Shown here: one piece after another, positions 13,164 through 23,616 of the stretch
Layout: each line of letters begins with the position of its first letter
Position numbering within the stretch: position 1 is the stretch's first letter
NCBI GenBank assembly: GCA_949126835.1
Contig: OX421497.1
Span: forward strand, 26,267,612-26,331,611
Reading direction: 5' to 3'
DNA: 64,000 nucleotides
DNA from: Anisus vortex
Taxonomy: Eukaryota > Mollusca > Gastropoda > Planorbidae
The notes under the pieces: model-generated
The model's database searches: none
Told to the model about the DNA's origin: nothing
What the model saw: only the letters and a program-made list of their open reading frames with translations
Position numbers and translations under genes: made by a program

Positions 13164-13567
13164 AAATGGGTTTTGCTCGTCAGTGATTTACTAACAAACG
13201 TTTAGAGGATTTACTTCAACTTCAAGAATCGTTATACTATTTACACAAACTATTTACAACTGCCGTAATACATACTCGTAACTTGGATGGATTGTGTTGG
13301 AAAATATGAACAATATACAATATACTAAAGATTGTGATTGAATTGAACATTGCTATTGAGAATCGGAAAACTTAACTATTCAGCCTGGAAAATTATCTGG
13401 TGTTTTACCTTATCGAACAAAGTAACTCTAAGAAAGTATTATTTTTATGACCTTGTTGTGAAAAATCTGAACTGTGTGGTGTAGTGAATTATTCAAAGGA
13501 CAGAAAGTAAGTTGGACACTTTTATTGTATTATTAACAAGATTTACAGTAACTTTTAATAATATAAA
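13164..13567 (+). other. retrotransposon leader between 5' LTR and gag
   Basis: Four bases into this segment is TGGGTTTTGC, a possible tRNA primer-binding site because it starts with TGG. I could not match it to a specific tRNA. The rest is AT-rich untranslated leader. Confidence 0.5.
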
Positions 13568-16500
13568 ATGGAAGCCACAAATAATCTTACATTGGATCCA
13601 GAGATATTTGATCTAACCTCAGAACAGCTTAATAAAATGTCAATGATACAATTAAAAGAATTGGCTAAATCATTGGGCATTTCTATCACAGAAACTAGGC
13701 CATCAAAAACTAAATTACTTCAAGAGGTAACTGAGTGCTTAAGAAAACAAGGTACACTAATTATTGAAGAAACTACTGCTAATGATAACATTAATGATGA
13801 ATCAGATGATGAATTACTTTTTCCTATAACACAAAGAGTAAAGCATACAACTGGTGACTTAAGTGAAGAATTGAAATTTAAACTTGAGTTAAGAAAGATG
13901 GAATTAGAGATGGAAAGAGAAAACAAGAGAATTGAGATGGAAAGAGAAATAGCAAGAGAGAAAATAGCAAGCCAAGAAAGAATTGAGATAGCAAGGTCTC
14001 GTACGTCAAATCATTCGAATGCAAGCTCTGAAGCAGATGCAGAACTGTATAAGTTTAAGAAACATATTCCAGTTTTTGAAGATAATTCGGTGGAAGAGTT
14101 CTTCATGATTTTCGAGAGAAACGCTAGAGACTATCAATTTCCCGAGGGCAAGAAAGCTATACTTCTACGCTCAGCTCTGAACAAAGGAAAGGCACTTGAT
14201 GTTGTATTAAGTCTTACTGAAGAGGAATTGTATGATTATGAACTGATCAAGAATAGAGTACTGCTAAGTTATGCATTAACACCTGAAAAATATAGAAAAG
14301 TGTTTCGTGAGTCTAAGAAAGAACAGGAACAATCCCATGTTGATTTTCTAAGACAGAAAAAGAAATATTTTGAAAGATGGATTCGATCCAAAGGTGTAAA
14401 CAAAGACTTTGATAAATTAGCTAATCTTATGCTAATGGAAGACTTTAACAATAACATCAGAGGTGATGTAAGAATACATTTAGCAGACAAAGGTGTAGAA
14501 CAAGTAGAAACAGCAGCAGTGATGGCAGACGAATATGTTATTATCCATTCCAGCAATAAATTTACAACAGTTGATAAATCTAAATTCCAGAATCGAGATA
14601 TGAAGGTAGAAAAGAAAACCATGAATCCAAATGAATCCTATCAATCAAAGAGACATCAGCAGAGCAATGAAGGTCCAACAAATTCCAAGCCAACCTGTAG
14701 CCATTGTAAACGAATTGGACATACTAAGGAAAAGTGCTGGATATTGAATGGGAACCCGAATAAAAAGAATGTTGTCTTATCGTATGTAGCAATGCCAAAA
14801 CAAAGAACTCATGAAAATGTAAAGAAGGATATTAGAACTCAAACAGAGATACCTAGTGCTAATGCAGATAACCTGACAAAACACACGTATCTTGGAAACT
14901 TGAAACCAGAAATAGTTCCTGAAATAGAGACAATGGTTTTCAATAATTCTAATTCTAATCTGAGCTCCAAGGAGTCTATATCAGATAGAACCACCATGAG
15001 TACTAAACATACCTCTTACAAAAATAACTTGGATACAGATCTCATCGATACTGAGATACCAAGCAATTGTTTACCATTCATTGAAGAAGGTACCGTGTCA
15101 TCCATAATAAATGGTGTCACTAGTGAAAAGAACATCAGAATACTCCGTGATACAGGGGCTGAGGTTTCACTACTTTTAGAGAATACTGTTCCTACGTCAC
15201 AATCGACATATACAGGACAGGATCTTACTATTCAAGGTGTATCAAGGAAAAATGTACAAGTTCCTTTGCATCAAATACAGCTGAAGAGTGCGTACTTCAC
15301 TGGAAATGTAGTTGTGGGTGTGTACAAATCACTTCCGTTTAAAGGCGTTTCTTTAATACTGGGAAATGATATTGCTGGAGATGTGGTGCATTCCATATCC
15401 AAGAAAAAACAATACCTCAATAAAAGTGAGAGCTTTATCAAACCTATATGCATCGTCACGAGAGGTATGGCCCAACAACAAAAGTCTGTCGAAACCATGT
15501 CAAAGTCAAAAATAGAACCAGAAATTGACCTACAGGCAACTTTCCTGGCTGACATCTTGAGTGGTCCCTCAGTCAAGACTACTGAAAGTAATTTGTCACC
15601 TCGACAATTACTCCTATTAGAACAGAATAGAGATTCAGGAATTAAACACCTGAAGAAAAAGGTGATAACTGAACAGGAGGCAGAAATGAACGGAAATGGA
15701 TTTTTTCTGAAGGAGGGAATATTAATGCAAAAATGGAGAGATGTGAAATGTGATAATGACAATTGCAGAGAAGGAAGTCAGATTGTGGTACCAGCCATAT
15801 ATCGTAATGACATCTTACACATGGCTCATGACACGCCATATGCTGGTCATCTAGGAGTGAACAAGACTTACCGTCGAATTCTTCCGTACTTCTATTGGCC
15901 TGGACTACATCGTGACGTCACAAAATACTGCAAGTCATGCAATACATGCCAGATAGTTGGTAAACCTAACCAGACTATACCGGTAGCACCTCTAAAGCCA
16001 ATACCCGCCTTTGCAGAACCATTTAGCCACTTGCTAATAGACTGTGTAGGTCCTTTGCCTAAAACAAAGACAGGACACCAGTACTTATTCACTATAATGT
16101 GCACTGCCACGAGATATCCTGAAGCTATTCCGCTACGCACCATTAACGCAGATAAGATATCTGACGCACTGATTGCATTTTGTTCAAGATACGGTCTTCC
16201 AAAGACTATACAGTCAGACCAAGGATCTAACTTTACATCAAAGCTGTTTAACCAGGTCTTAAAGAAACTAGGCATCCAACATGCAACTTCAACTGCGTAC
16301 CATCCGCAAAGCCAAGGTGCCCTAGAAAGATATCATCAGACTCTGAAAACAATGCTCCGCACATACTGTTTTGAGAACACTGAAGACTGGGATCGCGGTA
16401 TTCCATTCGCTCTTTTCGCGACTAGAGAAACTGTGCAGGAATCTCTTGGATTCAGTCCGTTCGAGTTAGTGTTTGGACATTCAGTTCGAGGACCTCTAAA

Positions 16501-16801
16501 ACTGTTGCAGGAAACCTTGTTAAATTCTGATGAAGAGACTGGACTCGTAGCTTATGTGGAACAATTTAGCAATAGAATCTATCATGCTTTTAATCATGTT
16601 AAAGATAATCTTTTGCAGGCTCAGAAAAGAATGAAAGGGTACTATGATGTCAAGGCCAGATCCCGATGTTTCCATCCTGGTGATAAAGTCCTCATGTTGA
16701 CCCAATTGTCTGGACAACCCCTGAGTGCAAAATATACAGGACCATATCAGGTTTTAGATAAAATCAGTGATGTAACATACCTTGTAAAAACCCCTGATTG
16801 A
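13568..16801 (+). CDS. gag-protease-integrase polyprotein of the LTR element (ends at an in-frame TGA)
   Basis: The frame has 1,077 codons. The ATG has A at -3 and G at +4. In order: a SAP-like helical segment (about residues 15-60); a charged coiled coil (about 100-145); a capsid-like gag region with a SCAN-like stretch (about 155-330); a CX2CX4HX4C zinc knuckle (C377, C380, H385, C390); a retropepsin-like protease with DTGA at 528-531 and ILGND at 597-601; an HHCC zinc domain (H754, H761, C791, C794); an integrase core with D825, D884 and E920 (35 residues between the last two); and a GPY/F module at 1058-1060. No reverse transcriptase lies between protease and integrase, unlike normal gypsy pol. 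The TGA at 16799-16801 interrupts the frame just after GPY/F, where related integrases continue. Gag packages RNA, PR cleaves the polyprotein and IN inserts cDNA. These roles come from the family; the motifs are seen directly. Confidence 0.95.
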   Translation: MEATNNLTLDPEIFDLTSEQLNKMSMIQLKELAKSLGISITETRPSKTKLLQEVTECLRKQGTLIIEETTANDNINDESDDELLFPITQRVKHTTGDLSEELKFKLELRKMELEMERENKRIEMEREIAREKIASQERIEIARSRTSNHSNASSEADAELYKFKKHIPVFEDNSVEEFFMIFERNARDYQFPEGKKAILLRSALNKGKALDVVLSLTEEELYDYELIKNRVLLSYALTPEKYRKVFRESKKEQEQSHVDFLRQKKKYFERWIRSKGVNKDFDKLANLMLMEDFNNNIRGDVRIHLADKGVEQVETAAVMADEYVIIHSSNKFTTVDKSKFQNRDMKVEKKTMNPNESYQSKRHQQSNEGPTNSKPTCSHCKRIGHTKEKCWILNGNPNKKNVVLSYVAMPKQRTHENVKKDIRTQTEIPSANADNLTKHTYLGNLKPEIVPEIETMVFNNSNSNLSSKESISDRTTMSTKHTSYKNNLDTDLIDTEIPSNCLPFIEEGTVSSIINGVTSEKNIRILRDTGAEVSLLLENTVPTSQSTYTGQDLTIQGVSRKNVQVPLHQIQLKSAYFTGNVVVGVYKSLPFKGVSLILGNDIAGDVVHSISKKKQYLNKSESFIKPICIVTRGMAQQQKSVETMSKSKIEPEIDLQATFLADILSGPSVKTTESNLSPRQLLLLEQNRDSGIKHLKKKVITEQEAEMNGNGFFLKEGILMQKWRDVKCDNDNCREGSQIVVPAIYRNDILHMAHDTPYAGHLGVNKTYRRILPYFYWPGLHRDVTKYCKSCNTCQIVGKPNQTIPVAPLKPIPAFAEPFSHLLIDCVGPLPKTKTGHQYLFTIMCTATRYPEAIPLRTINADKISDALIAFCSRYGLPKTIQSDQGSNFTSKLFNQVLKKLGIQHATSTAYHPQSQGALERYHQTLKTMLRTYCFENTEDWDRGIPFALFATRETVQESLGFSPFELVFGHSVRGPLKLLQETLLNSDEETGLVAYVEQFSNRIYHAFNHVKDNLLQAQKRMKGYYDVKARSRCFHPGDKVLMLTQLSGQPLSAKYTGPYQVLDKISDVTYLVKTPD

Positions 16802-17222
16802 AGGAAAACACAGAGACTGTGCCATATAAACATGCTAAAACCTTATGTTGTTAGGGAAGAACAAACCGACATTAGGACAGTGAGTGCTATCAAAACTGTT
16901 GAAACACCCCCGCCTAAATTTAAAAAGACAATCATAGAAAGTAAACTTCAGAACACTGAAGCACTTAAAAACCTCAATGATAAACTGGCACATCTAGACT
17001 TAGGTGAACAGACTTCTATCAAGGGTTTAATCTATGATCATGTAAATTTGTTTAGTGATGTTCCTAACAAAACAACTTTGGTTACCCATGATGTAGTTTT
17101 AAAAGATGATAATGTTAAACCTGTCAAACAACATCCGTATAGGGTTAATACCATACAACTTAAGAATAACTTACGTATTGGTAAAAGATCACATCGTCGC
17201 GGACACCCTATCGCGCATGTAA
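16802..17222 (+). pseudogene. pol continuation: integrase tail, RT leading edge, and RNase H C-terminal scrap across a deletion
   Basis: The frame used upstream stays open after the TGA to 17233. The first residues finish an integrase tail (CHINMLKPY). About 80 residues later come LFSDVP, KTTLVTHDV and KQHPYRVN, the conserved lead-in to gypsy reverse transcriptase. The catalytic RT core, including any YxDD, is absent. Shifted by one base, 17172-17222 reads DHIVADTLSRM and then TAA, the typical C-terminal end of a gypsy RNase H. The RT and RNase H bodies were therefore removed by an internal deletion whose junction lies at about 17155-17175. This fixes the original order as gag-PR-IN-RT-RH. 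Confidence 0.85.
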
Positions 17223-18009
17223 CAAATGTATAAGGAAATAGATAACTTCATGTATATATTCTGATAATCCTAACTAAGAGAATTGGATCATTTAAAATAT
17301 AAATGCATGAATACATGAATATGTTGTGATTATTTTATGCAATATCTTATGCCTTATTTTATGCCATGAATATTTCCATTTGCTAAAACAAATATTATTA
17401 TTGTTGTAAAAAAAAAAAAAAAAAAAGAACCTAATAAGTTACTTATAAATATTATGGATTTATGAACATAATTTTTCTTTATTAGTAAGATAATGAATGA
17501 ACAGGAATGTACATCCTTATTCCTTATTTTGAAACAATTAAACTATAGTTGTGATTATGTAAAAACCAAAATAGAGTAATGTGCATACACTTCACATGCT
17601 TACACACTTAAGATTAAATTCTTACTCTTAAGTTTATTTAAATATTAATTTCATTTAAGTTGAATTAATTAATGATTGAATTGTTTAATATGATAACATT
17701 AGTTATGTTGATTTTTACCTTATAAATAAGATGATGATGTTTATAAGGAATGATATCTCAGAGTGTATAATTTTTTTAATAACGCGAACATGTGTTATGG
17801 TCTAAGGATAACTTAAGATCCTATATGATGAGGGTTTAATAGAATAAATTATTTCCCTTACTTGTCTTATTTAAAGGACTACCCAGGTGGAGTCAGTTTT
17901 TTTTTTTGTATATTGTTTAGAACTAAAGTTAAGTGCAGGCGGTTCTAAAAGAAATTGCACACTTCTATTGTTTAGTATGCAATGTTCTTTTCCTTTTGGT
18001 ACGGGCGAC
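17223..18009 (+). other. retrotransposon 3' untranslated region
   Basis: AT-rich non-coding sequence with an internal A-run at about 17407-17425. The bases just before the 3' LTR (GGTACGGGCGAC) are not a clear polypurine tract, so the plus-strand primer site is uncertain. Confidence 0.6.
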
Positions 18010-19046
18010 TGTTACGAAACGTAAATTCCCTACATTGTAATGTTAATAAACCAACTGAATCATTTAAGCGAATTGCGTTTAAACGATATAAATATTTCTC
18101 AGCTCAAAGTTTCCCCCGGGTTTTTCCTAACCTACTTTGAGCATTATTGTTTTTTATTAACCTCGATAAAAAACATGAACTGTGCACGTACCTACAGCGT
18201 GTCAAGGCCGTCCGGTCTCTCCTTATTTTGTTAGAGCATTATTGCTTGTTCTTAATAAAAAAACATTCTGATCACGCAGTCAACATGCAGGCTTGATTAA
18301 AATATTCGTGTCACTAGGCTGTCTGGTTTTTCCAACGATTGACCCGTAATATATTTCTACGCGATTCGACACTTTTAGTCAGTTCTTGGCGTACATTCGA
18401 TCGGATAACATCTAAGATTCTGAGTCTCTGAGAATCGTTTCTATTTGAGTTGTATTATGGAAAATTTATTATTCTACTATTAACTACAATGCTATATGTT
18501 CATTGAGGATATTCATTACTAATTGGAATATGTGTATTTCTTGATTGTGTATATAATATTATTTGGATTCCTACTGGATTGATGTTGTAAATTAAACCAA
18601 ATTTATCGTTGCTTTCTACACAACTTGGTTAGCGTCAATATTTCAAAGTTATATACATGTGTGTATGTGTAATATTTATACAACTATTTTAATAATCTAC
18701 ACTACCACTCAACATCGAGGTTCTTGCTGTATAATATGAGCCACACAAATAATTATACATGAAGTAAATCAACTGAAAACTCTAAAACTACGCTATGTGA
18801 ATTGCCAGGGGATTATAAGAACCAGGAATACTCTAGACAACTACAAATAAACTTCAGAATAATATAATAAGATCTTCACTAATACAAGGATACTCACACT
18901 AATAATAACAATACTATAACTATTATTTTCATAAATTGAATGGGGGCTCTAGCCGTAATAACATTATAAATCATAATTATACTTGTGTGATCTAAATAGA
19001 AGGTCTCATCCATAATTTATTATGGTGAATAAATTGCCTTGTAATA
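18010..19046 (+). repeat. 3' LTR
   Basis: Begins TGTTACG and matches the 5' LTR base for base as read, with no indel (constant offset 5,883). It passes directly into (AT)n flank. Confidence 0.93.
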
Positions 19047-19225
19047 ATATATATATATATATTATTAGTTCATCGAATTTCATATCTAACAGTCCAACCA
19101 TCAATCTATAGGGGTTGTTTCTATCTATCAATCTATCTTCCAATCTATCTATGATCTAGCGATCTATTTCTCTATCCATCTGTATGTCTATTTATCGATC
19201 TATCCATACATACATACATACACAC
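19047..19225. repeat. (AT)n and degenerate CTAT/CATA repeats, right part of the microsatellite
   Basis: Pure AT repeats are followed, after a short gap, by imperfect ATCT and ATAC units. This is the right half of the microsatellite interrupted by the LTR element. Confidence 0.85.
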
Positions 19226-20660
19226 ATCTATAAATCCACCAGTCTAAATGCATGCTTGTGTTACATGCATGCTTTTGTGTTTACGTATATATGTTTCATG
19301 TGATCAGTACAGTATCTATATCTACTTCCCTTCTCATTTGACTGACAGTCCCTGTATATTTAAATCCATATCTCATAGCTAATTACATAATGTAAAACCT
19401 TTGCTCACTACACATAAAGCTTTATATAAACATCTATAATACTAGCTGTGCTCATCAGGTGAACATTTTATGCACTCCTATTTTTCTTTTAAACTGTTAT
19501 CAACTTTGTTTAGGACCAATAGCATTGATTGATTAAATCGTAGCTTGTGTACAATTTACTACTTCTGTACATGTACTTGTTCCTTGTGTAAATGTGTACG
19601 CAAATCCAGTGGTAAAACTGTTGGTAAATCTTAATGCAACTTTCGTACATGTACGACTGTGAGATACAATATTTAAGAAGTTTTGGTTATGTATATATAA
19701 TATATATATATATGTATATATGTATAGATAGATAGATAAATATATATCTATCCACTAGGTGGGTCACGTGACTGGCTTCAGTCCAGCTTTGCAACTTAGC
19801 CACCCTCCGATCCGCCAACGGCCCGCGTGCAGAGATTTTCACCCGGATATGGCTCCTTGTTACCCCAGTCACGAAAACTGGCCGAGTGAAACCGACAAAA
19901 AAAAGGGAGATGAGCCTATCCGTCACGTAGCGGCATTAAAAGACTGGCCGAAACTGACCAGTGGAATAAGTTGGTTACAGACAAGAATTGAGACGAACCA
20001 AGGCTTTCTTTTGAACGGCCTTCACCTTTTGAAAAGCTAGTATTCTGTCCTGTAACCAGGCACATTTGCGGCAATGATATCGGTAATACGAAAAGAATTG
20101 GCTGGGACTTTAAAGATTATTTACGTCTGGAGGGATGACCGTGTTGCCCCGTTGTTGCCCCTTGCCCTACTTTCTTTCTCCAATCCTTCCCAGGTTCTCA
20201 AACAATTAAGGAAGTAAAAACAAGTTAGCTTTTGTCGTCTGGCACTCTGCTGTAACGGCGACATAGCTACTTTGTTTCAATGCAGGTTCTAATTCAAAGC
20301 CTGTATAAAAAATTATTGATGATATCAATTTGCGTTTGTATAATTAGAGTTATTTGATTAACAATAACATGATTGGTTTAAATGGAACTTTTTCTTAGCT
20401 AGTTAATTTACAAGATTACTTAGTATGACAGTTACAATAATATGTTGTTGTTTTCTTAGCTCTAGGCACTGGCAATAATATTTATCTATGACTATTAAAA
20501 CTTGAAAGTTAAACAGTATTATTCAGCTCTGACAATTACAGTAATATGTATGACTAATACGGTATTAAGTAGCCATTACATAAATAGTATTATTTAATTA
20601 CTTTAAAAAAAGTACAATATTATTTGTAAAAAATGGAACATTAACATTATAGTATATATA
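19226..20660. other. no confident gene; AT/GATA repeat and a GC-richer block
   Basis: Simple AT/GATA repeats lie at about 19700-19755. The block at about 19755-20110 is clearly GC-richer than its surroundings and carries a 93-codon + frame (19759-20040) with no recognisable domain. It could be a repeat fragment or an exon piece. The rest is AT-rich. Confidence 0.45.
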
Positions 20661-20815
20661 ATCTTATTGTTTCTACTCCAAATCCGAGAATCAGCATTAA
20701 CTTTTATCAAAGTACTAAGAGGTGGCGTAGCTATGGTAAAAGGCGTCTGGGGCGGAGCTAGAAATAGGAACCCATTGAGAATATTAGTTGTTTTTTTTAA
20801 TGTATTTATTAGATA
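20661..20815. other. hAT-end-like fragment beside the LINE remnant
   Basis: GTGGCGTAGCTATGG near 20725 also occurs near 41584, and a related GTGGCGGATCT occurs near 25618. Words of this kind are common at hAT-type termini. No partner end or target duplication was found here. Confidence 0.3.
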
Positions 20816-21325
20816 TTGCGGACAGCAACTGCGACAATGGCTCGCCTAAACAGAATCTGGGTCAGCAAAAGCATTAGTCTCCCAACAAAGCTCAGACTTT
20901 GCAGGGCCCTTGTCAAAACCATTGTTCTGTATGGATGTGAGACCTGGACGCTGCTATCACCAACTGAAAACAAGTTGCAGGCATTCGAAAAAAAATGCAT
21001 GAGAAAAATACTTCAAATCTTTTACGTAGAACACAGGACTAATGAGCATGTCTGGGACAGAATATCCTAAATTGTAGGCCATCAAGGAAACATGATGACA
21101 AAAATCAAACGGCGCAAACTGAAATGGTTCGGTCATGTATAACCTGCCAAAAATATATCGTCCAAGGCACTGTAAAAGGTAGACGTAGGAGAGGCCGTCA
21201 GCAGAGATGCTGGTTCGACAATATAAAATATTTGACAGGGCTGCAGTTGACTCAAGTATTGATAACCCCCCCCCCCACCCCCCAACGACCACAATGGTCA
21301 AGGGATAGATGATGATGATTAGTAA
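20816..21325 (+). pseudogene. LINE reverse-transcriptase ORF, C-terminal fragment with 3' end
   Basis: The frame begins inside a LINE protein. Recognisable motifs are MARLNRIW, LYGCETWTL and FEKKCMRKIL, which fit the region after the RT core in APE-type non-LTR elements. A TAA at 21068-21070 interrupts it. The same frame resumes with KRRKLKWFGHV, then a frameshift leads to GRRRRGRQQRCW and a final PQWSRDR. The stop is followed at once by (GAT)n, a typical LINE 3' tail. The 5' part, including the catalytic RT, is missing, as expected for a 5'-truncated insertion. It is dead by stop and frameshift. Confidence 0.8.
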
Positions 21326-22184
21326 ACTAAGGTTGGGAAAGTGTCTGCTTGGCTGACCTTCCGCACCCCTCTAGTTAGTCTACTGATACTAAGCTAAAGC
21401 ATTATAATTAACTAGAATGTTTAAGAAAAAGTAATTTGTTGAGAACATGTGTAATTAAACAGAGATACATTGTAATTTATTCTTTTGTGTCTTTTTAATA
21501 TAATCTTTTTATCATTTTTTTTTAATTTGCCCATATCTTTTCAAAGCTTATAAGTAAATATTTATACATGTCACAGAGTAAATTATTGTCATTGACTTTG
21601 TCACTTGAAGGAGCACTAGAGTTAATACACATATAGTTTACAGTTCAGTGATTGTGTGGTAGGCTACATTATAAATGTATGCAGTTGTTTTGTCCTTGAA
21701 TCGATCAATAAGTTAATTGTTTCAGCGTGTTACAATAGAACTCTTAGTGTCACCTGATCAACTGATGATGAACGCGACACTTTTTGTTCAACGCTTAAAA
21801 CAAACTGTCCCTTTGAACTTTCACATGCAACAATATAAGCAACAGACCATTTAGTTCAAGGAACAATGCGTCATTGAACAGTTTTATAGCACTAGAGAGA
21901 TGACTTCAAAGCTTTAAAACAATTAAAGTCATTATCGTAAATTTCTATTGCTATTGTTTTTTTATTCTCAATATCACATTTTGGTACTCTGGAAATAGGT
22001 TGAATACAAACATACATATTTTATTATATACGCTATAAACTCTCTCTGTCTCTCTCTGTCTCTCTCTGTCTCTCTCTGTCTCTCTCTCTCTCTCGATATA
22101 TATATACTAAGGTGTATATAATATAGGCATATTCACGATTCACAGGTCATCTCAAGTGCTTTAGATTAATTACAGCATATATTG

Positions 22185-22221
<37 letters not shown>

Positions 22222-22530
22222 AAGTCTATGTAATGAAGATTTTTTATATTTCAAAAATATATAATGACTATTTGATATATCATGTAAATATTAAAATTTC
22301 CAATAAATGCTAACAATAATATTATACCTGCATTAAAATTTATATTATGACTAATCTAATATATCAAGAGGAGTATTCCCATATATTTAGATTATATTAT
22401 ATTAAAATAATATTATAATGACTACACCCAGTATATCTAGACTATGTTGGAATGAAAATTATATCCAAAATTTGACAGCTGTGTCATTATTACATTCAAT
22501 ACGTGACAACTCTGTAATGATTACATCGAG
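21326..22530. other. no gene seen; AT-rich DNA with two microsatellites
   Basis: A CTCTCTGT-unit repeat lies at about 22041-22095 and an (AT)n run at about 22186-22218. Everything else is AT-rich without a coding signal. Confidence 0.6.
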
Positions 22531-22870
22531 TACATCACTGGCCGTCCAGCTAGTCCGGTAATTACATTCCGCACATCAACTCGAGCTGGTCAGCTGATGG
22601 GGCCCCCCGAGCAATTTACGCAAGGTCACTCAAGGTCATTCAGCTCGGACAGCCTATTGGCTCCGACGTAAAAATTAGCGGCAATAAAAACCTGGCCACT
22701 ATCGCTGGTTCCGGAGAGTGTGATAATGACGGCCCAGCTATCAAGTCGAAAACGGGCTCCAGCTCTGTCTGACTCTCTTCTCCCATCCGTCTCCGTCTCA
22801 CAGCTTTATCTGGTCATCCGACAAGGGTCATTCCCCCACCCTCCCCTCTTTCCTTCCGCTTAGTCCAAGA
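22531..22870. promoter_or_regulatory. GC-rich island with a DR4 nuclear-receptor-type site
   Basis: This stretch is much GC-richer than its flanks. It contains two AGGTCA half-sites (22623-22628 and 22633-22638) separated by four bases, a textbook DR4. Each is preceded by A, so both also resemble extended AAGGTCA monomer sites. It could be an enhancer or promoter, but no gene is visible beside it. Confidence 0.3.
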
Positions 22871-23529
22871 CAGACCTGAGACCTGCTGCTCCGTACGTCC
22901 GTTGCCGGAAGGTATGGGAAGGATAAGGAGGACAATACGGTTCAGATAAGTCGAGGCCAGAGAAGAGAAAAGGCTGTAAATTAGATTTATCATGACATGT
23001 AGCCAGCCGTACGCTGGTTGTTTTTTTGGTTTCGTGTTTTGGAAAAACTCTTGACTTGGCTATCAAATGGCAGCAAAAGTCAGGAATCTCTTTGAGTGAA
23101 TGAAAATATGCAACTCTATTAAGGTTTTGTTTTTTTATTTGCAAGTCGAGTTATTTTTAGCTATTTGCAATTCTATAGTCACACTGTACGAAGTTTTCCT
23201 CTTTAAAACATCAACAATAACGTATTTTTAGGTTACAATGTACTTCCAGCGATACAGCATTGGTGTTTAGGGTTTTGGTTAAAGTTACAGCAAGTTTCAA
23301 CTTGTTGGCTTGGCGAGGTCTATGGGTGCCATTGTAGCCTACTGAGAGTCAACGGCGGGCCCCCTTCCATTCTGAATTATTCTAAGGAAAGTATTGACAT
23401 AGCCCTTTGTCAAAGGCACCCAGCTAGCCCTTGCACATTGCATAACCAGGATAATCCATTGGCACGCTACTGTGTCGGAAATAATATTAGTGAAATAATC
23501 TTGAACTAAACGAGTGTGCCCATGTTGAT
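22871..23529. other. no confident gene
   Basis: A 94-codon minus frame (22860-23144) has no recognisable domain or codon signal. The rest is mixed AT-rich sequence. Confidence 0.45.
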
Positions 23530-23616
23530 TTAACCCTTACAGTTACAGTCCCGGGCGCGTATATAACGGAACTGAAGGCAGCATAGATAGAAGTAGGTCG
23601 GTACGGGAAGGGTTAA
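23530..23616 (-). mobile_element. TTAA-flanked miniature element (piggyBac-type MITE), copy 2
   Basis: The 87-bp unit is bounded by TTAACCCTT and AAGGGTTAA and is inverted relative to the copy at 7782-7862. The two differ by a 6-bp duplication (ACAGTT) near one end plus about two substitutions. Their sharp shared ends at TTAA mark them as a transposed unit. Confidence 0.72.

Larger units (their letters stand above)
12127..19046 (+). mobile_element. Ty3/gypsy-type LTR retrotransposon with integrase upstream of RT; RT/RNase H deleted
   Basis: The element is 6,920 bp with two 1,037-bp direct LTRs (12127-13163 and 18010-19046) at a constant offset of 5,883 bp. I saw no differences between them. 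The interior has a 404-bp leader, a gag-PR-IN open frame, an in-frame stop, a short continuation reaching the edge of reverse transcriptase, an RNase H tail and about 790 bp of non-coding sequence. Flanking ATAT on each side fits a 4-bp target duplication, but this is ambiguous inside an AT microsatellite. Integrase before RT is the order of Gmr1-type elements, not ordinary Ty3/gypsy. The copy cannot make its own RT, so it is non-autonomous. Confidence 0.95.
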
